From: Algibacter lectus
GTDB taxonomy: Bacteria > Bacteroidota > Bacteroidia > Flavobacteriales > Flavobacteriaceae
DNA: 64,000 bases
Direction of reading: 5' to 3'
Assembly: GCF_900112395.1 (NCBI RefSeq)
Contig: NZ_FOLN01000010.1
Span: 1-64,000 of the forward strand
A program made the translations under genes and the position numbers. Numbering within the stretch: the stretch's first letter is position 1; the number at the start of each line of letters is the position of its first letter. The notes beneath the pieces were generated by a model, which made no database searches, was not told the origin of the DNA, and saw only the letters and a list, made by a program, of their open reading frames with translations. Shown here piece by piece: positions 1 through 7,163 of this stretch.

Positions 1-126
1 AAGTTTTCTAAATGCTTTAAAGCCTGAAACCTTATTTTTAAACTGATAATAATTACCATCTGAATCTGTGACATCAAAAACTAAATAACTAATGTCAATA
101 CCAAAATATTTAATATCTTTATTCAT
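1..126 (-). CDS. IS110-family transposase, N-terminal fragment (cut by window edge)
   Basis: Reading leftward from an ATG at 124-126 (complement), 42 codons stay open to the window edge. The peptide begins MNKDIKYFGIDIS and continues with a VFDVTDSDGNYYQF stretch and VSGFKAF. The GIDxS-x(3)-FDV signature is the start of the RuvC-like DEDD domain of IS110/IS1111 transposases, and the Asp in GIDIS is the first catalytic acidic residue. The rest, including the Tnp20 domain with its catalytic Ser, lies outside the window, so whether the gene is intact cannot be judged. The usual Lys-Asp after GIDIS is Tyr-Leu here. A long non-coding stretch lies upstream, as expected for the IS110 subgroup. Confidence 0.82.
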   Translation of the reverse strand, partial: MNKDIKYFGIDISYLVFDVTDSDGNYYQFKNKVSGFKAFRKL

Positions 127-180
127 AACAAATTATTTTTTTGAAAGGACATACTACGCGAGTTTCAACGACTTAAAATC

Positions 181-294
181 GAGGTCTAAAAGCCTCACAG
201 AACTGTTCGAAATCTGTGTAGAAAAGAGAGGGGATTTACAATGTTGACGAGATCTGTAGTCTCTCCGTATAAATTAACCTTATTCCTCTCTTTT
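181..294 (-). ncRNA. Candidate IS110 bridge RNA (guide RNA) region
   Basis: Three stems are visible between the transposase start and about position 295. A perfect 10-bp stem pairs AAAAGAGAGG (222-231) with CCTCTCTTTT (285-294) and encloses a 53-nt internal region that holds its own small hairpin (GAGA 249-252 with TCTC 260-263). Closer to the transposase, CACAGA (196-201) pairs with TCTGTG (213-218) around an 11-nt loop, followed by GAGG/CCTC (181-184/193-196; shares one base with the previous stem, so the two may be alternatives). Two stem-flanked loops read toward the recombinase are the layout of the target-binding and donor-binding loops of IS110 bridge RNAs. The stems are seen; the role is inferred from the family. 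RNA ends are not determined. Confidence 0.5.
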
Positions 295-609
295 GTGCTT
301 TCTATTTTATATGTTTAAATTAGTCTTTTTTATTTAAATGCTAACTTAAGAAGTATAAAAAAATAATAGGGGTTAAGTGCCAAATCCGAAAGTAAGTATA
401 TTTTAGTTTCGTACTATTCTTATACCTACTGTTGTATGTAATTAAAGAAAAATCGAGTTCGAAAGAAGAATATTAACATTCATTTAAAAAGAATTTAAAA
501 GAACACAATCACTGAATTTTAATGAATCTATAGAAATGCGTGAAAGGAGAAAATGAGCTTAAAAAACATTAGTAAGTTGAACCTATTAGATTCTTCAATA
601 TAAATAGAT
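295..609. other. Intergenic stretch between IS end and first small gene
   Basis: AT-rich sequence probably containing the outer end of the IS110 element and the promoter of the gene at 610. No gene longer than 16 codons is convincing. The only translation-like signal is an unusual AGGAG just before an ATG at 553. No terminal inverted repeat or target duplication was identified. Confidence 0.5.
553..603 (+). CDS. Possible 16-codon ORF with a Shine-Dalgarno-like GGAG
   Basis: ATG at 553 is preceded by AAAGGAGAAA, a close Shine-Dalgarno match, which is uncommon in Flavobacteriaceae. The ORF runs to TAA at 601-603, encodes 16 residues (begins MSLKNISKLN) and ends six bases before the ATG at 610. 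It may be a leader peptide coupled to the next gene, a remnant of a longer gene, or chance. Confidence 0.2.
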   Translation: MSLKNISKLNLLDSSI

Positions 610-930
610 ATGAAAAAGTTAAAAGTAAGTTCATGGAATGACGGAAAACAAAATCCAAATGGAAATGGTTATGGCATTAGAGTTGGAGTAAAAGGTCGTG
701 AATATTTTGAGAAAAATATTACTAAAATTAATCTATCAATTGAAAATTCTGATTTTTTTGAAGTCAAAATAACAAATGGATTTTGGAGAAATTGTACTGA
801 ATTTAGGGACAAACGAATTGGAGAATGGATGATTATGAATAATCTTGCTCCTTGGAAAAAAGGTGAAAATCATAAATTTAATTTAACCGTTTTGCCTAAT
901 AATAAATTTCACTTGGAAAAATTGAGCTAA
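610..930 (+). CDS. Hypothetical protein, 106 aa
   Basis: Not recognised. A 106-residue soluble protein without signal peptide or membrane segment, rich in Lys and Asn, with alternating hydrophobic patterns suggesting a small beta-rich fold (GYGIRVGVKGREYF near the start, FNLTVLPNNKFHL near the end). It lies between an IS110 element and small chromosomal genes, so it may be accessory. The ATG at 610 is the first in frame and is close behind a possible 16-codon ORF. Function cannot be assigned. Confidence 0.55.
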   Translation: MKKLKVSSWNDGKQNPNGNGYGIRVGVKGREYFEKNITKINLSIENSDFFEVKITNGFWRNCTEFRDKRIGEWMIMNNLAPWKKGENHKFNLTVLPNNKFHLEKLS

Positions 931-1101
931 AAACCAAAACGGTCATTGTAATTCAGTTAAATATTAGTTCAAACAACAAAAGACTCAGTTTTTCTTAAAA
1001 TAAAATCACCAACTTTTTCAACCCCAAACCCCATTATAAATATTTTACCTAAATTGTTAAAATATTAAAACCATTAACCAAATCAATTAAAACCGAAAAA
1101 C

Positions 1102-1425
1102 ATGTTAGGATTAGTATTACTGTATTGGATAGGCAAGTATTTTTACAAATTGGCAGAAGTCTACAATAAAAGCCAATGGGGCTTTGCCATTTTAGGCATA
1201 GTGGTATATTACGCAGGTATAGTCGTTTTTGCGTTCGCTATAGGCATAATAGCAGAACTTGTAGCTCCAGGCGCTATAGATGGTGTTAACGACACGTTGT
1301 TAGGCATTATGATGCTTCCTTTTGGACTTTTAAGCACCTATTTACTGTACAAATATTTAGAGAAAACGTGGGAGAAGAACAAGCCAAACACCGATGTAAT
1401 GATCGATGAAATTGGTTTAGAGTAA
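1102..1425 (+). CDS. Small integral membrane protein, 107 aa
   Basis: Unrecognised family. The protein has about three hydrophobic segments: residues 1-14, about 25-55 (containing a long [18 protein letters not shown] stretch) and about 68-85 ([17 protein letters not shown]). It ends with a charged tail containing [13 protein letters not shown]. The order hydrophobic helices then charged cytoplasmic tail suggests a small inner-membrane protein. The start at 1102 directly precedes the first hydrophobic segment. Spacing of 110 bp to the lipoprotein gene downstream allows co-transcription. No function is proposed. Confidence 0.6.
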   Translation: MLGLVLLYWIGKYFYKLAEVYNKSQWGFAILGIVVYYAGIVVFAFAIGIIAELVAPGAIDGVNDTLLGIMMLPFGLLSTYLLYKYLEKTWEKNKPNTDVMIDEIGLE

Positions 1426-1535
1426 GTATTTAGCTTTCTAATAAAGCACAAGCTAATGAAAGCTCATGTTTTAAAAATTTGCTTTTAAGTAAATATTGCT
1501 TAAATTGTTTGTTTAACACTCTAATAATTCTCACG

Positions 1536-1760
1536 ATGAAGAAAATGAAAAATGCAGTAGCTTTAGTATTAGTAGCGATTATGATGTCTAGTTGTGCCAC
1601 TCTATTTGGAGGCCCTGTAACGGCATCTCAAAAAAGAAAACCAGCTGGAGGTGAACAACAACGCCAAATAAGAGTTGTGGCCTTAATAGCCGATATTATT
1701 ATTTTTGCACCTAGCGTAATAGTAGATTTTGCAACAGGCGCTATTTACAAACCAAGATAG
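1536..1760 (+). CDS. Small lipoprotein, 74 aa
   Basis: A longer ORF opens at 1479, but the ATG at 1536 gives MKKMKNAVALVLVAIMMSSC, a clean lipoprotein signal with lipobox SSC, so this start is preferred. After the lipidated Cys come ATLFGG, a short charged region and a C-terminal hydrophobic segment (ALIADIIIFAPSVIVDFATGA) ending in IYKPR. Small lipoproteins with an ATxFxG start and a D-x-A-T-G-A-I-Y end are common in Bacteroidota and resemble YceK-type proteins; this resemblance is from memory and gives no function. Probably anchored in the membrane. An intrinsic terminator follows at 1783. Confidence 0.65.
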   Translation: MKKMKNAVALVLVAIMMSSCATLFGGPVTASQKRKPAGGEQQRQIRVVALIADIIIFAPSVIVDFATGAIYKPR

Positions 1761-1782
1761 TAACTTGGTAAAAGATATATTT

Positions 1783-1817
1783 AAAAAGCTCAAAAGATAT
1801 TTTCTTTTGAGCTTTTT
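1783..1817. terminator. Bidirectional intrinsic terminator
   Basis: A perfect 15-bp stem (AAAAAGCTCAAAAGA, 1783-1797; TCTTTTGAGCTTTTT, 1803-1817) with a 5-nt loop lies between the end of the lipoprotein gene and the end of convergent lutC. A and T tracts on both sides let it work in both directions. Confidence 0.85.
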
Positions 1818-1821
1818 TATT

Positions 1822-2409
1822 TTATTTCAATAATAAAGTTAAACTTAAAGCGCCATGTGCGCCAATAACAAGCGATTGCTCAATATCGGCTGTTTTAGAT
1901 GGCCCAGCAATAAATACTCCAAAATCGTTAGCATTGCCAGCATTTATTTTGTGGTATGCTTGGTGCATGTAAGGCACTATATTGTCTTTACTGGTTACAA
2001 TAACGAGGTGTTTTGTAATAAACGGTAAAACACGCATTGGTAATTGTTTATCGGTTACCCAAACCGATCCGTTTTCGGCTACAGCCAATTCACTTTCAAG
2101 AATTAAAATATCTAAATCTTCTAAATCTTGTGGTTTTTCAATGTTTGCTAAATCTATAGTGTTAAAAGCACTGGTGTTCTCTATGGCCGAATATTTAATT
2201 TTAGCATCCGGAAACAAGTTTTCAACCTTTGCAACAACATCGTTAGACACCATATCGATAACGTTAGCGCCAACAACTTCAGCTTTCTTGGTAAACTCCT
2301 GTACTAAGTCTAAACCTTCATCAAAAAGCGATAAATCGATATTTGGTAACGCTAGAGCGTCTGGTTTATTAGCTTCTATTCGGCTTAATATTTTATCTCT
2401 ACTGCTCAT
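1822..2409 (-). CDS. lutC: Lactate utilization protein C (LUD domain)
   Basis: A 195-residue protein of the LutC/YkgG (LUD domain) family, last gene of a lutABC set transcribed leftward. LutABC together oxidise L-lactate to pyruvate in the cytoplasm, in place of or beside flavin lactate dehydrogenases. The family pattern is seen in the central ILESELAVAENGSVWV and the C-terminal FGVFIAGPSKTADIEQSLV followed by the GAHG turn. Length fits the usual 200-240. It starts three bases after the lutB stop codon, indicating translational coupling. A bidirectional terminator follows. It carries no Fe-S cysteines, as is normal for LutC. Confidence 0.88.
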   Translation of the reverse strand: MSSRDKILSRIEANKPDALALPNIDLSLFDEGLDLVQEFTKKAEVVGANVIDMVSNDVVAKVENLFPDAKIKYSAIENTSAFNTIDLANIEKPQDLEDLDILILESELAVAENGSVWVTDKQLPMRVLPFITKHLVIVTSKDNIVPYMHQAYHKINAGNANDFGVFIAGPSKTADIEQSLVIGAHGALSLTLLLK

Positions 2410-2412
2410 AGC

Positions 2413-3792
2413 TTAGTTGTTTTTACCTTTATTTTCTTCTCTTTTTTTGTACCAATCATCAAAACTTTCTTTTGGACCTGTTGGTAAATCACGGGCTTTT
2501 CCCCAGGCATTGGGTTTAGAATTTATTACCGCTTTTGGTAAGGTTCTTAAACTCCAACGCGCAATTTTTCCAACCTTTTCAAACTGTTTAGGTTTAGCAA
2601 AAATGCTTCCCATAACTTGCATAGACTTCTTTTTTATAAAAGGCTGTGGCGTTTCTTTAGTAATAATTTGTCGCCATTTATAAAGTTGCGCATGGATGTC
2701 TATTTTCACCGGACACACATCCGAACAAGATCCGCAAAGGGTAGAAGCAAAGGGTAAGCTGCTGTGTTTTGTTAAATCTTTACCTGGCGATAGTATAGAA
2801 CCAATTGGTCCTGGTATTGTGGCATCGTAACTATGGCCACCACTACGTCTGTAAATTGGGCAAGTATTCATACAAGCACCACAACGAATACAGTGTAAAG
2901 AAGCTCTAAAATCCGGACGACTTAATTGCTCCGATCTGCCGTTGTCTACAATTACAATGTGCATTTTTCTGCCATCGCTAGGTTTTTTAAAATGCGATGA
3001 ATAAGTGGTTACCGGTTGTCCAGTAGCCGACCTTGCCAATAAGCGTAAAAACACACCTAAATGTTCTTGCTTTGGTATTATTTTCTCGACACCCATGCAG
3101 GCAATATGTACAGGCGCTAAATGTGCACCCATATCGGCATTACCTTCATTGGTACAAACTACAAAGCCTCCGGTTTCTGCAATGGCGAAATTTACACCGG
3201 TAATTGCAGCATCGGCTTCAATAAATTTTTGTCTTAAATGTTTTCTCGCTTCTCCAGTTAAATATTGCGGATCGCCATCACAAGGTTTAGTGCCTAAATG
3301 TTCTTGAAACAACTCATCTACCTCATGTTTGTTTTTATGTATGGCTGGCAATACAATATGACTAGGCGGCTCTTTGGCCAATTGCACAATGCGTTCACCT
3401 AAATCGGTATCGATAACTTCTATACCATCGGCTTCCAAATGCGGATTTAAATGGCATTCTTCAGTTAGCATCGACTTACTTTTTACAACTTTTTTAGCGT
3501 TGTTATCTTTTAAAATTTTATGTACTATTTGGTTGTGCTCTTCGGCATTGGCTGCCCAGTGTACTTCTACACCGTTTTTGTTAGCATTGGCTTCAAACTC
3601 ACGTAAGTAAATATCGAGATTAGAAAGCATGTGCGCTTTAATGCCATGCCCTAAATTTCTCAGTTCTTCCCAACCTTGCACATGGTGTACAGATTTGTCG
3701 CGTTTATGGCGCACAAACCACAAGGCTTTATCATGCCAATCGACTTTTTTTTCGTCTTTATTAAATATGCTAGCTAGTTTTGGATGACTCAT
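2413..3792 (-). CDS. lutB: Lactate utilization protein B, iron-sulfur subunit
   Basis: A 459-residue LutB/YkgF homologue: N-terminal LUD domain (about 60-280) followed by a ferredoxin-like segment with two Cys sets, CIRCGACMNTC (Cys301, 304, 307, 311) and CGSCSDVC (Cys353, 356, 360), expected to bind [4Fe-4S] clusters. The ETGGFVVCTNEGNAD motif around 206-220 is typical of the LUD part. Acts with LutA and LutC in L-lactate oxidation. Length is close to the usual 460-475. It starts 36 bp downstream of lutA. Confidence is high from the cysteine pattern and from the gene order. Confidence 0.93.
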   Translation of the reverse strand: MSHPKLASIFNKDEKKVDWHDKALWFVRHKRDKSVHHVQGWEELRNLGHGIKAHMLSNLDIYLREFEANANKNGVEVHWAANAEEHNQIVHKILKDNNAKKVVKSKSMLTEECHLNPHLEADGIEVIDTDLGERIVQLAKEPPSHIVLPAIHKNKHEVDELFQEHLGTKPCDGDPQYLTGEARKHLRQKFIEADAAITGVNFAIAETGGFVVCTNEGNADMGAHLAPVHIACMGVEKIIPKQEHLGVFLRLLARSATGQPVTTYSSHFKKPSDGRKMHIVIVDNGRSEQLSRPDFRASLHCIRCGACMNTCPIYRRSGGHSYDATIPGPIGSILSPGKDLTKHSSLPFASTLCGSCSDVCPVKIDIHAQLYKWRQIITKETPQPFIKKKSMQVMGSIFAKPKQFEKVGKIARWSLRTLPKAVINSKPNAWGKARDLPTGPKESFDDWYKKREENKGKNN

Positions 3793-3828
3793 AATGTTTT
3801 GTTTTACAACACCTGTTGGCGGTTAAAA

Positions 3829-4566
3829 TTAAAGACTACTGTTTAAAATTTCGGCTATATGCAAGATTTTTAAAGGCTGTTGGTTTCGGTTAACCAAACC
3901 TTCTAAATGCATTAAACAGGAGGTGTCGGTGGCCGTCATAACTTCAACACCACTTTCTAAATGATCTTTAATTTTATCTTTCCCCATTTTAACGGAAATC
4001 GCCTCTTCGGTAACGGCAAATGTGCCACCAAATCCGCAACATTCATCACTTCGTTTTACAGGCATTAATTCTACACCTTTTACTTCTTGTAGTAATTCTT
4101 CAATGTAAGAAAAACGCGGTCCTACCACTTCCGAGCAAGAACCTAAACGTAAACCTCGTAAACCGTGGCAACTTTTATGTACACCAACCTTAAAGGGGAA
4201 TGATGCGCCTAAATCTTTAACTTTTAAAATATTTAATATGAAGTCGCACAACTCGTAAACATTGTTTCTAACCTTAGTAACCTCGTCGGTTTGTGGAATA
4301 ATGTTGTAATGCTTTTTTACATGATAAGCACAACTTCCAGAAGGCGTAACAATGTAATCGAAGTCTTTGAAATTATCTACAAAATTATTGCAAGCCCCAA
4401 CCGATTCGTACTCGTAACCCGAATTGGCCATGGGTTGCCCGCAACAGGTTTGTCCCGACGGATAAGCAACATCAACCTTTAGTTTTTCTAAAAGTTCTAA
4501 AGTTGCTTTACCAACTTGCGGATAGAGTTGATTGATGTAACAAGGAATAAATAAACCTACTTTCAT
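3829..4566 (-). CDS. lutA: Lactate utilization protein A, CCG-domain Fe-S oxidoreductase
   Basis: A 245-residue LutA/YkgE protein with two cysteine-rich (CCG) domains: GQTCCGQPMANSGY (Cys41-42) and DECCGFGGTFAV (Cys176-177), plus SCA at 78-80 and KSCHG at 131-135. CCG domains are also found in heterodisulfide reductase and GlpC and bind unusual Fe-S clusters. First gene of lutABC; a TAatTTTG promoter element lies about 75 bp upstream. The AraC-type regulator gene just upstream on the same strand is the likely local controller, in contrast to the GntR-type LutR of Bacillus. Confidence 0.92.
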   Translation of the reverse strand: MKVGLFIPCYINQLYPQVGKATLELLEKLKVDVAYPSGQTCCGQPMANSGYEYESVGACNNFVDNFKDFDYIVTPSGSCAYHVKKHYNIIPQTDEVTKVRNNVYELCDFILNILKVKDLGASFPFKVGVHKSCHGLRGLRLGSCSEVVGPRFSYIEELLQEVKGVELMPVKRSDECCGFGGTFAVTEEAISVKMGKDKIKDHLESGVEVMTATDTSCLMHLEGLVNRNQQPLKILHIAEILNSSL

Positions 4567-4641
4567 AAAATTTCTAATTTAAATGACTTGGGCTTCTAAA
4601 ATGGTTTAAAATGAAGTTTTAAAACCGTTTTACAGCGCAGG

Positions 4642-4649
4642 ACAAAATT
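4642..4649 (-). promoter_or_regulatory. Candidate -7 promoter element of lutABC
   Basis: Read leftward, TAATTTTG is an exact match to the Bacteroidota -7 consensus TAnnTTTG, 76-83 bp before the lutA start. No good -33 TTTG is seen at the usual spacing. A short palindromic GTATAC lies upstream (about 4659-4665) and may belong to a regulator site. The AraC-type regulator gene is the obvious candidate to act here. Confidence 0.45.
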
Positions 4650-4738
4650 AGAAGGAAATAGTATACCAGTCTGCCTAATTTTTGATCGTGTGTGATACTT
4701 TTTTTGCCTTGTATTGATTATTTACTTAAAAAATGCAA

Positions 4739-5611
4739 TTAATCGTGCTTTGTTTTGTGCTTCTCCAAATACTCTGAAGGTGTGTAATTCATCACGATTT
4801 TAAATTGCCTGTTAAAGTTAGAAATGTTATTAAAACCAGACTCGTAACAAATTTTTGAAATATTGAATCTGTTCTCTAATAGTAACTTACAAGCATAGCC
4901 AATACGGATTTCGGTAACGTATCTAGAAAACGTTTTTTTGTTAACACGCTTAAAGTAGCGGCTAAAGGCCGAAGGATTCATGTGTGCAATTTCGGCAGCT
5001 TTATTTAGTGAAATATCTAAGTTGAAATTTTTAAAAATATAAGCTTGCACATTATCTTGGGTATCACTTTTAGAGGAATTAAAGGAGTTTATAAAGCCTT
5101 GGCTCGATAATTTTTTAGTGTCGGTGTGCTTAGCTAGAGCGTGTAGAATATGCAAAAAGGCCATGGTTTTTTCAAAACCTTCCAGTTCTAGCATGCTTTT
5201 AATACTGTTAATCAGTTTTTTGTTAACATTTAAAAACTTGAGTCCGTAGCTAGCACGTTTAAATAATTCTAAAATATGAATCATTTCGGGCGTTTCGAAA
5301 AACTTAGGTCCTAAATAGTTTTCTTTAAAATGAATAGCAATCGCTTTGGCTGTTTGTTCCGAGGTTTGCTCGAAATACCCGTCGTCGTTCAACCACATGT
5401 GCGGCAAGTTTTTACCAATAAGTACCACATCGCCAATACCAAACTTTTCTACACTATCGCCAATAAAGCAGGTGCCTTCACTCTTTAAAACCACTACAAG
5501 CTCCAGCTCGGGATGGTAATGCCATATTTTTAAAAAATAAGGATATTCGTTAATTTTAGTGGTAAACGAACTATTGGTGAGGTTACTACGATCTAAAAGG
5601 TGCAGTTTCAT
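4739..5611 (-). CDS. AraC-family transcriptional regulator with cupin sensor domain
   Basis: A 290-residue protein. The N-terminal half (about 1-150) has the cupin pattern HYHPELELVVVLKSEGTCFIGD-like; the quoted core WHYHPELELV is at about 30-40. The C-terminal third (about 185-285) has two helix-turn-helix motifs typical of AraC/XylS proteins, with the second-helix signature CYESGFNNISNFNRQFK and the PSEYL ending. Cupin-AraC proteins usually bind a small sugar or acid. It lies 172 bp upstream of lutA in the same direction, so lactate or a precursor sugar is a reasonable but unproven ligand. A TAttTTTG element lies 62 bp upstream. Confidence 0.88.
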   Translation of the reverse strand: MKLHLLDRSNLTNSSFTTKINEYPYFLKIWHYHPELELVVVLKSEGTCFIGDSVEKFGIGDVVLIGKNLPHMWLNDDGYFEQTSEQTAKAIAIHFKENYLGPKFFETPEMIHILELFKRASYGLKFLNVNKKLINSIKSMLELEGFEKTMAFLHILHALAKHTDTKKLSSQGFINSFNSSKSDTQDNVQAYIFKNFNLDISLNKAAEIAHMNPSAFSRYFKRVNKKTFSRYVTEIRIGYACKLLLENRFNISKICYESGFNNISNFNRQFKIVMNYTPSEYLEKHKTKHD

Positions 5612-5672
5612 TATTAAAGTTAGTATAGGTGGTGGTTAATAGACATAAAATAACGAAAAAGGTTTAATCCGG

Positions 5673-5680
5673 CAAAAATA
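5673..5680 (-). promoter_or_regulatory. Candidate -7 promoter element of the AraC regulator
   Basis: TATTTTTG on the minus strand matches TAnnTTTG exactly and lies 62 bp before the regulator's ATG. No matching -33 element was found. Confidence 0.4.
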
Positions 5681-5891
5681 ATATTGCTATTGTTTTGTTA
5701 ATTGTGATTTTAAGCAGAAACTAGAGTTGGTTAATGTGCTATTAAATGGGCTAATTGTTGATAATAATTAAAAATCTATTAGGTTTATCAATACCTTTTT
5801 AAAGATAACGCCATAAGCTGTTTTATAGTAACTAACTATTGAACTATAAAAACTGTTGATAACTTCTATGTAAGGATTCAATCAAAAATTC

Positions 5892-5899
5892 TACTTTTG
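5892..5899 (+). promoter_or_regulatory. Candidate -7 promoter element of trxB
   Basis: TACTTTTG matches TAnnTTTG exactly, 51 bp before the trxB ATG, leaving a leader of about 45 nt. The -33 element is weak or absent. Confidence 0.45.
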
Positions 5900-5950
5900 T
5901 TATACCAATTTCATAGTTAAATTGGTCTTAATCAAAATTTAATAGCAATT

Positions 5951-6931
5951 ATGTCTGATACAATTGAAAAGTTAAAATGCTTAATTATAGGGTCAGGACC
6001 TGCAGGTTATACAGCAGCAATTTATGCGGCTAGAGCCAACATGAATCCGGTGTTATATCAAGGAATACAGCCAGGCGGACAATTAACTACAACCAATGAA
6101 GTAGAGAATTTTCCAGGTTATCCAGAAGGTGTTACAGGACCTCAAATGATGATGGAATTACAAAAGCAAGCAGAACGTTTTGAAACTGATGTACGCGACG
6201 GTTGGATTACTAAAGTTGATTTCTCTGGTGATGTACATAAAGTTTGGGTAAATGATACTAAAGAAATTCACTGTGATACTGTAATTATTTCAACAGGAGC
6301 TTCTGCTAAATATCTAGGTATAGAATCTGAACAAAAATATTTAAAACTAGGTGGTGGTGTTTCTGCTTGTGCAGTTTGCGACGGCTTTTTCTATAGAAAC
6401 CATGAGGTTGTTATTGTAGGAGCAGGAGATTCTGCTTGTGAAGAAGCTCACTATTTATCTAAACTTTGTAAAAAAGTTACCATGTTAGTGCGTAGAGACG
6501 AATTTAGAGCGTCTAAAATAATGGCTACTCGTGTTAAAAACACAGAAAATATTGAAATTTTATTCAATACGGAAACAGAAGAAGTTTTAGGTGACGGTCA
6601 AGTTGTTACAGGAGTAAGAGTATCAAATAATAAAACGAAAGAAACTCAAGATATTCCTGCTACAGGATTTTTTGTAGCTATTGGGCATAAACCAAATACA
6701 GATATCTTTAAAGGCTTTATTGATATGGACGAAACAGGATACATTAAAAATGTACCAGGTCGTGCTTTAACAAATGTTGAAGGCGTATTTGTTTGTGGAG
6801 ATGCTGCAGATCACGTATACCGCCAAGCTGTTACAGCTGCAGGTACGGGATGTATGGCTGCTTTAGATGCAGAGCGTTATTTAGCTGCTAAAGACTCTTC
6901 TTTTGAGGTAAGCACTTCAAACTATAACTAA
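5951..6931 (+). CDS. trxB: Thioredoxin-disulfide reductase
   Basis: A 326-residue NADPH-dependent flavoprotein that reduces thioredoxin in the cytoplasm. FAD-binding GSGPAGYTAAIYAARA at about 14-29, redox-active CAVC (Cys140 and Cys143) followed by DG, NADPH-binding GAGDSACEEA near 157-166, and the C-terminal FAD motif GVFVCGDAAD. Length is typical for the low-molecular-weight bacterial enzyme. It is a single-gene unit: its own promoter element upstream and a strong terminator at 6962. Confidence 0.96.
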   Translation: MSDTIEKLKCLIIGSGPAGYTAAIYAARANMNPVLYQGIQPGGQLTTTNEVENFPGYPEGVTGPQMMMELQKQAERFETDVRDGWITKVDFSGDVHKVWVNDTKEIHCDTVIISTGASAKYLGIESEQKYLKLGGGVSACAVCDGFFYRNHEVVIVGAGDSACEEAHYLSKLCKKVTMLVRRDEFRASKIMATRVKNTENIEILFNTETEEVLGDGQVVTGVRVSNNKTKETQDIPATGFFVAIGHKPNTDIFKGFIDMDETGYIKNVPGRALTNVEGVFVCGDAADHVYRQAVTAAGTGCMAALDAERYLAAKDSSFEVSTSNYN

Positions 6932-6961
6932 GAGTATTATAAAATATTTTTTAATATGAAG

Positions 6962-6989
6962 AAAAGACTGCTTGAAAAAGCAGTCTTTT
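6962..6989 (+). terminator. Intrinsic terminator of trxB
   Basis: A 12-bp perfect stem (AAAAGACTGCTT, 6962-6973; AAGCAGTCTTTT, 6978-6989) with GAAA loop, followed by more T residues. Confidence 0.9.
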
Positions 6990-7163
6990 TTTGTTTAAAA
7001 GTGTGGCTAGGGTTTTGTTTTTTTAGTTGAAAATTTATTTTAATTAAAGCAAATTTCAGGTCGATATTATTTTACAATAGGTTTTAAATTTCGTATTTTA
7101 ATAGATTAAAATAAAGTTTGTAAATAAGAAGAATTACAAAGGTTTTCTAAAGAAAAAGTAGCG

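Larger units (their letters stand above)
1..300 (-). mobile_element. Left end of an IS110-family insertion sequence (outer boundary unknown)
   Basis: The transposase start at 126 is preceded by a structured non-coding segment, the arrangement of the left end of IS110-group elements. These elements have no obvious terminal inverted repeats, so the outer boundary cannot be fixed from one copy; 300 is placed just beyond the last stem of the structured region and is only an estimate. The rest of the element lies to the left of the window. Confidence 0.6.
5612..5950. other. Divergent intergenic region between the AraC regulator and trxB
   Basis: 339 bp without a gene. It contains two divergent TAnnTTTG-type promoter elements, one at 5673-5680 for the leftward regulator and one at 5892-5899 for trxB. 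No RNA gene, repeat or significant hairpin was seen in the rest. Confidence 0.6.

Noticed and set aside
1982-2416. 144-codon frame antisense to lutC
   Set aside because: Fully inside lutC; Ser/Thr-rich shadow-frame composition.
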